Origin: CAYOHP01 sp964403795 [NCBI: uncultured bacterium] | GTDB lineage: Bacteria; Muiribacteriota; UBA6191; CAZXTJ01 | Direction of reading: 5' to 3' | NCBI GenBank assembly: GCA_964403795.1 | Contig: CAYOHP010000077.1 | Span: forward strand, 1-30,309 | Length of the DNA: 30,309 nt | Shown here: piece by piece, positions 13,969 to 20,791 of the stretch | Numbering within the stretch: the first letter of the stretch is position 1 | Layout: each line of letters starts with the position of its first letter | The notes under the pieces: generated by a model | Told to the model about the DNA's origin: nothing | What the model saw: only the letters and a program-made list of their open reading frames with translations | The model's database searches: none | Program-made: the position numbers and the translations under genes

Positions 13969-14508
13969 TCACGGGACCGCCAGAGTGCCTCCACAGGTGA
14001 GGTCGAAACACCCGGCGACGTCGGCGGTGGGTACTCCGGAGGGGGTACCCGGGGAGGGGGCTCCCAGCGGCGCAGCCGAGGGAGGGACCTCTCCCATCCA
14101 GCCCGGGGTGTAGGCGACACGCGGCGCCGGTACCACGGGGGCCCGAGCCAGGAGGACCGGGGCGGGCCGGCGTCCGGTGGGCGCCGCAGGGGTCGGCGGC
14201 CGGTAGACGGGCGAGAAGAGGTCCGCCAGGGCACCGGCCTCCGAGGTCGGGGCGCCGGGCCCAGGGGAGAAGAGGTCGGCCAGGTCCTGGGCCGTTCCCG
14301 AGGGGGGTCCGGAGGCGGCGAGGTCGAACGGGGAGGGGGCCTGCGGGCCCAGGGGCCCCACGACCTCGGATCCCTGGCCGCAGCCGGCCAGGGCGGTCAC
14401 GCCGAGGAGCAGGGCTCCCAAGGCCAGGGCCCCGAAGGGGCCGTCGCGGCGGCTGCGGCTGCGGCTGCGGCTACGGCTACGGCTGCGGGCGAGGATGCTG
14501 GCTTCCAT
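13969..14508 (-). CDS. Small lipoprotein with an Arg-Ser repeat in its signal peptide
   Basis: A 179-residue predicted lipoprotein. The ATG at 14508 has GGAGG about 7 bases upstream. The n-region is ILARSRSRSRSRSRSRR, the h-region is FGALALGALLLGVTA, and the lipobox LAGC gives the lipidated Cys. The mature part is Pro/Ala/Gly-rich and contains two copies of a short motif (DLADLFSPGPGAP and ALADLFSPVYRPP), and it ends with a Cys pair (GCFDLTC) that could form a disulphide. I recognise no family. The Arg-Ser dipeptides come from a hexanucleotide repeat, noted separately. The FHA-sigma54 activator lies 37 bases downstream on the same strand, so the two may be co-transcribed in part. The mature protein looks unstructured. 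Confidence 0.68.
   Translation of the reverse strand: MEASILARSRSRSRSRSRSRRDGPFGALALGALLLGVTALAGCGQGSEVVGPLGPQAPSPFDLAASGPPSGTAQDLADLFSPGPGAPTSEAGALADLFSPVYRPPTPAAPTGRRPAPVLLARAPVVPAPRVAYTPGWMGEVPPSAAPLGAPSPGTPSGVPTADVAGCFDLTCGGTLAVP
14449..14487. repeat. Hexanucleotide tandem repeat, unit CGGCTG/CGGCTA
   Basis: About six and a half near-perfect copies of a 6-base unit, with one A/G variant position in two copies. It lies inside the lipoprotein gene and, read on the minus strand, encodes the Arg-Ser dipeptides of the signal n-region. Changes in copy number would keep the frame and alter positive charge. Confidence 0.85.
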
Positions 14509-14737
14509 TCCGGTTCCTCCGTCACTTCCCATCCCTCCGGTCGCCGGCGGGACGAGGACGCCCACGCAACCCTCGTGCCAGACCCTCCGGGGCGCTGAAA
14601 ATCGGCTCGGGGAGCTGGTTTCCGTGGAGCCTCGGTCGGGCTCCCGGGGAGCCGGCTGGCGGGCCTGCGCAGCCTGTCTACGCGATCTGATCGGCCGGCG
14701 CAAACGGATCACGGAGTCCAGGGGACGGCCCGAGGTC

Positions 14738-14743
14738 TATCCT
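14738..14743 (+). promoter_or_regulatory. Possible -10 element for leader ORF and Nudix gene
   Basis: TATCCT ends 7 bases before the ATG at 14751 in the context GTCTATCCT, the same hexamer, flank and spacing as before the gene at 6149. No clear -35. Confidence 0.4.
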
Positions 14744-14750
14744 CGGTCCC

Positions 14751-14831
14751 ATGGCAACTCCCGTGGCCTCCGCGGCCCGGACCAGAGTCGGGTCTCGCGG
14801 GGTGTCGCCCGGACTCCGGAGGTCGTCGTGA
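14751..14831 (+). CDS. Possible 26-residue leader ORF coupled to the Nudix gene
   Basis: The ATG at 14751, 7 bases after a -10-like hexamer, opens a 26-codon frame (MATPVASAARTRVG...) whose TGA overlaps the GTG of the Nudix gene in the form GTGA. The peptide is Arg/Ser-rich with no recognised family. The overlap would allow translational coupling or a leader role. It may also be non-coding 5' leader that happens to be open. Confidence 0.35.
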   Translation: MATPVASAARTRVGSRGVSPGLRRSS

Positions 14832-15349
14832 GCGACCGGCCGCGTCGGGTGGCGCGCCGGAACTCGCACTGCTCGTGGTGCGGACATGGCTTCCCTCCCG
14901 AGGCGGGATGGCCGCGCACCTGTGTCGGCTGCGGCGAGACGAGCTTCGCCAACCCGCTGCCGGTGGTGGTCTTGCTGGTCCCGGTCGGGGCGGGGATCCT
15001 GCTGGTCCGGCGCAACATCCCGCCGGCCGTGGGCGAGCTGGCCCTGCCGGGCGGCTATCTCGAGCTCGGCGAGACCTGGCAGGAGGGCGCGGCACGCGAG
15101 CTCGTCGAGGAGACCGGCATCCGGATCGATCCCGCCGGGATCGTGGAGTTCCGGGTGCGCAGCGCTCCCAACGGCGTCGTCCTGCTGTTCGGGACGGCAC
15201 CTGCGGTCGAGCCCTCGCACCTGGAGCGGTTCGCTCCCCACGCGGAAACCCAGGAACTGGTGGTCGCCGAAGGTCCCGCCACCCTCGCCTTCTCGCTCCA
15301 CACCGAGGCGCTCGCCGCCTGGTTCGCGGCCCGGTCGGGTCAGCGGTAG
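14828..15349 (+). CDS. Nudix hydrolase with N-terminal zinc ribbon
   Basis: A 173-residue cytoplasmic hydrolase of nucleoside-diphosphate-linked substrates. An N-terminal zinc ribbon has Cys15-x2-Cys18 and Cys32-x2-Cys35 (CSWCG, CVGCG). The complete Nudix box runs from Gly76: GGYLELGE, then Arg90-Glu91 and Glu94-Glu95 (REL VEE TG), fitting Gx5Ex7REUxEExGU. The layout resembles the zinc-ribbon Nudix proteins related to NadC/NudC-type or ADP-ribose-type enzymes; the substrate cannot be told from the sequence. The GTG at 14828 is preceded by GGAGGT with 4 bases spacing, so I chose it over earlier in-frame codons. The last 10 bases overlap the convergent M36-like protease gene. Confidence 0.9.
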   Translation: MSDRPRRVARRNSHCSWCGHGFPPEAGWPRTCVGCGETSFANPLPVVVLLVPVGAGILLVRRNIPPAVGELALPGGYLELGETWQEGAARELVEETGIRIDPAGIVEFRVRSAPNGVVLLFGTAPAVEPSHLERFAPHAETQELVVAEGPATLAFSLHTEALAAWFAARSGQR

Positions 15350-17292
15350 GAGGACGGGCCGATCCGGTCCGAGATCCGCACCCTGGCCGGGAGATCGCCG
15401 GTCGCGGTCGACCCCGGGACCCGTCCCGCCGGTCCCGAGAGGCGGAGCGGTTCGAGAACCAGCTCGACCCGACGCTCGTCGCCGAGTCCGAGTTCGAGCT
15501 CCAAGGGTTCCGGGGGGGCATGTCCGCCAGCCGTGATCTCGAGGACCACCGGCCCCGGGGCGACCTCGAGCCGGACGAAGCCGGTGGCCGCGGGGACTTC
15601 GAAGGGCCCGGGTCCCGGTCCGCCCGCACCGCTCGCGACCCGCACCGAGCCGCGGACCGGGGAGCCGGCCGGGTCCCGGAGCGCCAGCTCCAGGAAGGCC
15701 GCCGGCGGGAGGATCCCCCGCTCGGTGAAGACCCGGCGGATCACCCGGGCGTTGGCTCCCCCGGAGAGCTGGAGGTCGGTGGCCAGCATGGCGAGGGCGG
15801 CCTTCTGCATGGTGGCGTAGCGGGTCAGCAGGAAGTGGTGGGAGACGATGGTCCGGAGCGCCGCCGCCGGGTCGCCGATCCCGCCATGGATCTGCCACAG
15901 GCAGGCGGACCAGAGCTCTCCGTCCTGGTGCTCCATGCCGGTCAGGTCGCGCGGGAAGCGCTTCGCGGAGTCGAGGCGACGCAGGCAGGGGGGATCGGTC
16001 TTCGAATAGGCGGTGGAGTCCCAGTCACCCGCGCACTCCACCTGGAAATCGGAGACGCGTTCCGCCATGGCCGCTGCCAGGTAGTCTCCGAAGCCCTCGC
16101 CCATGGCCCGGGCTTGTGGCGTGGAACCCCAGGCCGGGACCTGGTCGTCCTGCAGGGCATGGCCGTATTCGTGCCAGACGATCTCGGCGTCCTCGGCGTC
16201 GTCCACCCCGCCGCTCCCGAAGTGGAGTCCGCGACTCGCCCGGCTGTACCAGCTCTGGTCGTCCTCGGTGGCGTGGACGTCCACCACGATGCGCTTCTGG
16301 AGCGCACCCGTCACCCCGGCAGCCTGGATGGCCCGCTGCAGGGTATCGATGGCGTGGTAGGCGACCACCTCCTCGAAGCGGGGGTCGTCCCGCCGGTAGG
16401 CGAAGACGCCGTCCGGCTCGAAGGCCCGCACCGCGCTCGCCTCGGTGCTCACCCACTCGCCGGTCAGGGTGCCGCTGTCGTCGAGTCCCTGGAGGTCCAC
16501 TTCCGAATAGGCCGCCTCCGGGACCGCTTCGGCCGAGTCGTCACCGTCCCTCAGGGTCGGGTCGCGCATCGCCACCACCGGATTGGCGAGGAAGACCCTT
16601 GCCCGGGCGAAGGCCCGGGTGTCCCTCCGGGAGAGCACCCGGCCATCACGGTCGAGCCGGATCTCCCAGTCGCCCCGGGGCTGACGGGCCGCCAGCGTGA
16701 CCACCCACTGCACCTCGGGGGCGCCGCCCTCCCAGGCGAGGACCCGCTCCACGCCGGGAGGCGCCGCCAGATCCTCGCTGACGCCGAGGTCGGCGAGGGC
16801 CGCTGCCAGCACTTCGTCGGCGGTGACCCCGGGCGCCGACGCGAGGCCGGTGACGTCGAACCCGTCCACCGGGCCGTCGTGGGCCACCCAGACCAGGTTG
16901 CCCTCCGGGTCGAGCTGGGTGACCAGCTCTCCGGGTTCGAGCGGGAGGCCGTCCCGCCGTCGCTGGAAGCGCACCGTGGTGCCGAGCGCGGTGGTCCGCG
17001 TCTCGACCTCGATGAGGTCCGTCTCGTCGAGGTCCTCCGGGACCAGCCCGAGCCGCGGAGCGACCAGGGCGAGCAGGGAGCGGACCCGGTCGGGGGCAGG
17101 ACGGCGGTCGGTCGGGTCCGGGGCGAGTCTCCCGGCGAGGATCCGGGCCGCTCCGGCGTCGTCCCGGAGGATCGGGGAGAGCCCGCAGGGACCGGCTGGG
17201 GCGGCCGCGGAGGCTGGTGTCGAGGCCGACGCCGGCTCCAGCGCCGTCGTCAGGACGAGGATTGCTCCCACCAGGACAGAGGGACGGACCAA
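15340..17292 (-). CDS. Secreted metalloprotease, M36 (fungalysin)-like
   Basis: A 650-residue exported zinc protease. The TTG at 17292 has GGAGGT 4 bases upstream and gives a signal peptide (VRPSVLVGAILVLTTALEPASA). A propeptide of the FTP/PepSY type follows at about residues 60-240 (TTVRFQRRRDGLPLEPGELV, RGDWEIRLDRDGRVLSRRDT). The catalytic domain has the zinc motif HEYGH (374-378) and the downstream ligand Glu399 in GEGFGDYLA, typical of gluzincins of clan MA. RIVVDVHATEDDQSWYS and LHFGSGGVDDAEDAEIVWHE precede the zinc site as in M36. The last roughly 120 residues look like a beta-sandwich with a carboxypeptidase-regulatory-like strand pattern (GFVRLEVAPGPVVLEITAGG). It is probably self-activating and acts on extracellular protein. 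Divergent from the second kinase gene. Confidence 0.85.
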   Translation of the reverse strand: MVRPSVLVGAILVLTTALEPASASTPASAAAPAGPCGLSPILRDDAGAARILAGRLAPDPTDRRPAPDRVRSLLALVAPRLGLVPEDLDETDLIEVETRTTALGTTVRFQRRRDGLPLEPGELVTQLDPEGNLVWVAHDGPVDGFDVTGLASAPGVTADEVLAAALADLGVSEDLAAPPGVERVLAWEGGAPEVQWVVTLAARQPRGDWEIRLDRDGRVLSRRDTRAFARARVFLANPVVAMRDPTLRDGDDSAEAVPEAAYSEVDLQGLDDSGTLTGEWVSTEASAVRAFEPDGVFAYRRDDPRFEEVVAYHAIDTLQRAIQAAGVTGALQKRIVVDVHATEDDQSWYSRASRGLHFGSGGVDDAEDAEIVWHEYGHALQDDQVPAWGSTPQARAMGEGFGDYLAAAMAERVSDFQVECAGDWDSTAYSKTDPPCLRRLDSAKRFPRDLTGMEHQDGELWSACLWQIHGGIGDPAAALRTIVSHHFLLTRYATMQKAALAMLATDLQLSGGANARVIRRVFTERGILPPAAFLELALRDPAGSPVRGSVRVASGAGGPGPGPFEVPAATGFVRLEVAPGPVVLEITAGGHAPPEPLELELGLGDERRVELVLEPLRLSGPAGRVPGSTATGDLPARVRISDRIGPSSYR

Positions 17293-17453
17293 GGGGACCT
17301 CCGGGGCCGGGCCGATCCGGGGGAGGATCGGACGGGGCGGGAGCCCCGGTCCATGCAAAGGAACGCGTCCGGCGGGTTGCAGGAAGGATCCGGAGGCCGG
17401 AGATCGGGGACCCGGCGCCCGGGATCCCGGGGGCGAGGCGCACCGGGGCACGC

Positions 17454-17459
17454 TACCAT
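17454..17459 (+). promoter_or_regulatory. Possible -10 element for the second kinase gene
   Basis: TACCAT inside GCTACCAT lies 16 bases before the ATG at 17476. No clear -35. I saw no equally good hexamer for the divergent protease gene in this 183-base region. Confidence 0.35.
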
Positions 17460-17475
17460 CGTCGGCAGGCTCCCG

Positions 17476-20130
17476 ATGGCACCAAGCGGCTTCCCCGCCT
17501 TCCCCCCGCAACTCGGCGATGTCTTCGAACCCCTGGCCGTGCTCGGCGAGGGGGGGCACGGTGTCGTCTACCGGGCGCGCCGCCGCAAGGACGGGGTCGA
17601 GATGGCCCTCAAGGTGCTCTCGCCCACCGCCTCCCGGGAGGCGGCCGCCCGCTTCGTGCAGGAGGCGGAGATCCTGCTCGGGCTCGACCACGCCGGGATC
17701 TGCCGGCTGCTCGACTCGGGTCGGGGCGAGGATCGCCTGTGGCTCGCCATGGAACTCCTCGAGGGCGAGACGCTGCGGGAGCGGCTCAGGCGGGAGGGGC
17801 GCTTCACCGCCGCCCAGCAGGTCCTGGAACTGGTGCGGCAGATGGCGGCGGCCCTCGAGTACGCCCACGGTCGGGGCGTGCTGCACCGGGACGTGAAGCC
17901 CGAGAATCTCTTCCTGGAGCGGACCCCGGAGGGCGAGCGGGTGAAGCTGCTCGACTTCGGGCTGGGCAAGGCCTACCACGGCTCGGGTTCGAGCGTGCGG
18001 ACCCAGCAGGGCCTGATCCTGGGCACGCCGAGCTACATGGCACCGGAGCGGGTGCGGGGCGAGGCCGCCACCCCGGCCACCGACGTCTATGCCCTGGCGG
18101 TGATCGCCTACGAGATGCTGGGGGGCAAGCCGCCCTTCTCCGGCGACCCCATCGAGGTGATGCGTCGGACCCTGCGCGACGACCCGCCGCCGCTCCCCGA
18201 TTTCGTCCCTCCCGAGATCGCGGAGGCCGTGCTGGCCGGCCTGGCCAAGGACATGACGCGGCGCGTGACGCGGCCCCGGGAGTTCGCCCTCGGCCTCCGT
18301 GACGCGGCCAAGGCGGCGCTGGGGAGGATCCGTTCGCTCTCGGCGTCGGCCGCCGGCGAGGCCTCGCCGCTCGCCTCGTCCCGGGCCGGGGTGGAGCCCG
18401 AAGGCACCCGCCTGCGCCAGAGCGCTCTCAAGAAGGGGGAAGGCCGGGAGCCGCGACCCGGCGGGCCACCGGGTGCCGCACCGGGCGGCCCCGGCCCGGG
18501 CGGCCAGGCGATCCCGGGAGCCGCCCCCGGGGACCCCCAGGGCGTTCCCGCCGCCCCGGCCGAGGCGTCACCCCAGCCCCGTGCCACCAAGCGGTTGATC
18601 CGGGACCGGGCGCTCCCGGCCTTGTCGCGGGCCATGACGCGCATCACCCTGCTCTCGCCCCAGGTCAGACCCTTCGTGCTCGGGGGCAGCGCCGTCCTCT
18701 GCCTGGTGTGGATCGGGGTCCGCCTGGGCTGGTTCCACGGTGCCGAGGCTCCGCCCCGGGTGGAACTGGGGATGACGGTCGGGATCACCGGGGTCGAGCT
18801 GGCGGTGCGCGCCGAGGAGGCGGGCTCCCTCACCTTGGTCGTCTTGCCCTCCGGCGCGGCACCGCCCCGGCTGCCCGACCAGCCGACGGCCTCGCTGGCG
18901 GAGCGCGCCCGGGCCGAGTTCGCGGGCTTGAAGCCCGACACCGACTACGTGGTCTGGGGGGGCCGGCCGGCGGGAACCGCCTTCGAGCTGGCGAGGTTCC
19001 GGACCGCGGCCCGGATCGAGATCACCGGGGTGGAGATCATGGCGGGGGCGCCAGCGCGCCTAAGGGTCACCGCCAGCCTTCCCTGGAGCGGGGAGTTCGA
19101 GCCCAAGACCATCGACGCACCTCCGGCCTCGGCCCAGGTGCTGCGCCTGCCTGCCATGACGCGGAGTCTCCCCCGCCTGCTGGCGCGCACCGCGGGCGGG
19201 AGCGTGGCACCGATGCGGGGTCTGGCCACGGCTCTGGCGCATGCCGTGGCGGACGGGCTCGACCCCGAGTGCGGGAGCGAGCTGGCCCGCCGGCTGGTGC
19301 GCGCCATGGAGATCCAGCGCCTGGATTCGGGGGCCCTGCCGGCGGCCGCCAGCGACGAGACGGTGCGCCGGGAGCTGGCGGCCACCCCCTGGTACTCCTG
19401 GTTCCGGCCGATCCGGCCCTGGCTGGGGTCGATCCTGGAGGATCCCGAGCTGGAGGGGCCGGTCCGGCTGCGGCTGGCGGGACGGCTGGCGGCGCTGGCG
19501 GTGGTCGACGGGCTGCTCCTGGCAGCCGGCAGGGGGGACCTCGGCGAGGACGGCCGGTTCTCCCGGCCGGTCTGGAGCGTGTACCGCTCGGTCACCCTCC
19601 CGACCTCCTTCAAGTCCTCCGACCCTCCCGGTCCGCCTTGGTACGGGTTCTGGCTCCCCGAGGAACGGAACAACCTCTACTTCCGGGAGATGGCGCCGGG
19701 GATGCGGGAGCAGCTCCTGGAAGGGATCCGCATCTTCTACCCCTTCGAGAAGGAGCCGTGGGACAGCTACGAGGCGGACGTCGAGCTGCCCCCGGGGGAC
19801 GCCGACGGGGTGGAACAGGTGGCGGTGGTGATCCGGGCCTCCCACCCCGAGACCGTGGTGTTCGTGGAGGTGAACCGGGTGGCGGTCCTGCCGGTGACCT
19901 TCGGCCCCGAGGACAAGGCGGTGCGGGGAGCGTTCGGGAACCCGACCGTGGCGCACTCCTTCTCGGCCGATCTGGTGGCACCCCTGCAGACCCGGCGCTT
20001 CGACCTCCCGGCCGGGACGCTTAGGCCAGGCAGGAACCGGGTCCGGGTCTGGGCGGAGAACCTGGTGCCCAGGCCCGATCCCTGGCTACCCACGCTCCAC
20101 GGCGTGCTCCTCAAGCGCACTTCGAGGTAG
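17476..20130 (+). CDS. Receptor-like Hanks-type Ser/Thr protein kinase with FN3-like and beta-sandwich outer regions
   Basis: An 884-residue membrane kinase. Catalytic residues are complete: Gly loop GEGGHG (24-29), Lys46 (MALKVL), Glu65, HRDVKPEN (137-144), DFG (160-162) and GTPSYMAPER. A Pro/Gly/Ala-rich linker (about 300-390) leads to one membrane span near 397-420 (VLGGSAVLCLVWIGVRLGWF). The outer part begins with an FN3-like module (VELAVRAEEAG ... FAGLKPDTDYVVWGG ... ELARFRTA), continues with a helical region of about 250 residues, and ends with a jelly-roll-like part (VVFVEVNRVAVLPV ... FDLPAGTLRPGRNRVRVWAE), as in carbohydrate-binding folds. So it may sense a glycan or surface ligand; that is inference. 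The ATG at 17476 has only a weak GGCAGG upstream. Divergent from the M36-like protease. Confidence 0.9.
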   Translation: MAPSGFPAFPPQLGDVFEPLAVLGEGGHGVVYRARRRKDGVEMALKVLSPTASREAAARFVQEAEILLGLDHAGICRLLDSGRGEDRLWLAMELLEGETLRERLRREGRFTAAQQVLELVRQMAAALEYAHGRGVLHRDVKPENLFLERTPEGERVKLLDFGLGKAYHGSGSSVRTQQGLILGTPSYMAPERVRGEAATPATDVYALAVIAYEMLGGKPPFSGDPIEVMRRTLRDDPPPLPDFVPPEIAEAVLAGLAKDMTRRVTRPREFALGLRDAAKAALGRIRSLSASAAGEASPLASSRAGVEPEGTRLRQSALKKGEGREPRPGGPPGAAPGGPGPGGQAIPGAAPGDPQGVPAAPAEASPQPRATKRLIRDRALPALSRAMTRITLLSPQVRPFVLGGSAVLCLVWIGVRLGWFHGAEAPPRVELGMTVGITGVELAVRAEEAGSLTLVVLPSGAAPPRLPDQPTASLAERARAEFAGLKPDTDYVVWGGRPAGTAFELARFRTAARIEITGVEIMAGAPARLRVTASLPWSGEFEPKTIDAPPASAQVLRLPAMTRSLPRLLARTAGGSVAPMRGLATALAHAVADGLDPECGSELARRLVRAMEIQRLDSGALPAAASDETVRRELAATPWYSWFRPIRPWLGSILEDPELEGPVRLRLAGRLAALAVVDGLLLAAGRGDLGEDGRFSRPVWSVYRSVTLPTSFKSSDPPGPPWYGFWLPEERNNLYFREMAPGMREQLLEGIRIFYPFEKEPWDSYEADVELPPGDADGVEQVAVVIRASHPETVVFVEVNRVAVLPVTFGPEDKAVRGAFGNPTVAHSFSADLVAPLQTRRFDLPAGTLRPGRNRVRVWAENLVPRPDPWLPTLHGVLLKRTSR

Positions 20131-20186
20131 CCGGCGCGGCGAGGGACCCTCAGGTGTGGGACGGAGCAGCGCAGGCGTAGCCCGTC

Positions 20187-20217
20187 GCGAGCGAGCCCCT
20201 TGCGGGCGAGCTGCAGG
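20187..20217. repeat. Intergenic hairpin repeat, copy 1
   Basis: A 31-base element that begins GCGAGCGAGCCCCTTG and ends GCAGG, with a GCCC/GGGC stem around CTTGC. It lies between the convergent second kinase gene and the SnoaL-like gene, just outside the latter's stop. Copy 2 at 20746-20775 differs by one gap and a few bases. It could act as a terminator or a REP-like element. Confidence 0.6.
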
Positions 20218-20218
20218 C

Positions 20219-20635
20219 TTACACGAGCGGCGTCTCCTCCGGCGGGGTGGCGGCGGACTGGAACTGGAGTCCCCAGTGCCCGTCCTTGCAGGTCAGGCCG
20301 TAGATCGCCTCCACCTGGCGGTAGGGCGTGCCATCGGCGCGGCAGCGCTGGAAGCGGATCCGGAAATAGACGAGGTCGGAGGACACGAGCACCGGCTCAG
20401 CGGCCGTCAGTTCGCTGTGGTGCCAGCCGTCCTTGGCGGCCAGGGCCGCGAAGTCCATGTCGAGGGCGGTGGGGGTGGCGCCCGTCACCGCCATGCCGTT
20501 GGCCCCGATCATCATGCGCGGGTGGTTGCAGGCATCCGCCACGGCCCGGTTGTCCCGGGCGTTGAAGGCGCGGAAGTAGCTGTCCAGGGCAGCCCGGGCC
20601 GATGCGGTCCACGGGGCCGTCGAGGTGTCGCTCAC
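20219..20635 (-). CDS. SnoaL/NTF2-like small protein
   Basis: A 138-residue protein of the NTF2-like fold. It starts with the typical helical pair (ARAALDSYFRAFNARDNRAV), then A.ACNHPRMMIGANGMAVTG, then the antiparallel strands around AEPVLVSSDLVYFRIRFQRC and QVEAIYGLTCKDGHWGLQFQ. This matches the DUF4440/SnoaL-like pattern in length and order. Such proteins are small-ligand enzymes or binding proteins, often with no known substrate; I see no reason to tie it to polyketide cyclisation despite the family name. The GTG at 20635 has GGGAGGAC 5 bases upstream and is preferred to earlier codons. TACCCT at 20670-20665 may be its -10. Flanked on both sides by copies of the hairpin repeat. Confidence 0.78.
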   Translation of the reverse strand: MSDTSTAPWTASARAALDSYFRAFNARDNRAVADACNHPRMMIGANGMAVTGATPTALDMDFAALAAKDGWHHSELTAAEPVLVSSDLVYFRIRFQRCRADGTPYRQVEAIYGLTCKDGHWGLQFQSAATPPEETPLV

Positions 20636-20664
20636 GGATGTCCTCCCGGTCGAAGTGCCGATCC

Positions 20665-20670
20665 AGGGTA
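20665..20670 (-). promoter_or_regulatory. Possible -10 element for the SnoaL-like gene
   Basis: TACCCT on the minus strand, 29 bases upstream of the GTG at 20635, fits the window-wide TACNNT pattern. Confidence 0.35.
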
Positions 20671-20723
20671 GGCGGTGGTGCGCTCCGGGAACCATCCCTT
20701 CCCGTGGCGCCCCCCCGGCTGGC

Positions 20724-20729
20724 TACGCT
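20724..20729 (+). promoter_or_regulatory. Possible -10 element for the FGE-like gene
   Basis: TACGCT inside GCTACGCT lies 62 bases before the GTG at 20792. The predicted leader would contain copy 2 of the hairpin repeat. Confidence 0.35.
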
Positions 20730-20745
20730 CCGGAGGGTCGGACCG

Positions 20746-20775
20746 GCGAGCGAGCCCCTCGGGGCGAGCCGCAGG
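20746..20775. repeat. Intergenic hairpin repeat, copy 2 (in the predicted leader of the FGE-like gene)
   Basis: A 30-base element beginning GCGAGCGAGCCCCTCG and ending GCAGG. It keeps the GCCC/GGGC stem of copy 1 but with loop CTCG in place of CTTGC. It lies between the possible -10 and the Shine-Dalgarno GGAAGGAGGG of the next gene. Confidence 0.6.
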
Positions 20776-20791
20776 GAAGGAGGGCGAACCC

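Noticed and set aside
14875-17460. Plus-strand open frame running into the second kinase gene
   Set aside because: It is antisense to the M36-like protease and out of frame with the Nudix gene. The kinase starts at ATG 17476; the upstream part is shadow sequence.
20219-20635. SnoaL-like gene as a polyketide cyclase belonging to the ketosynthase operon
   Set aside because: It is 8 kb away, on the other strand and of a broad NTF2-like type. Nothing links it to the pathway.
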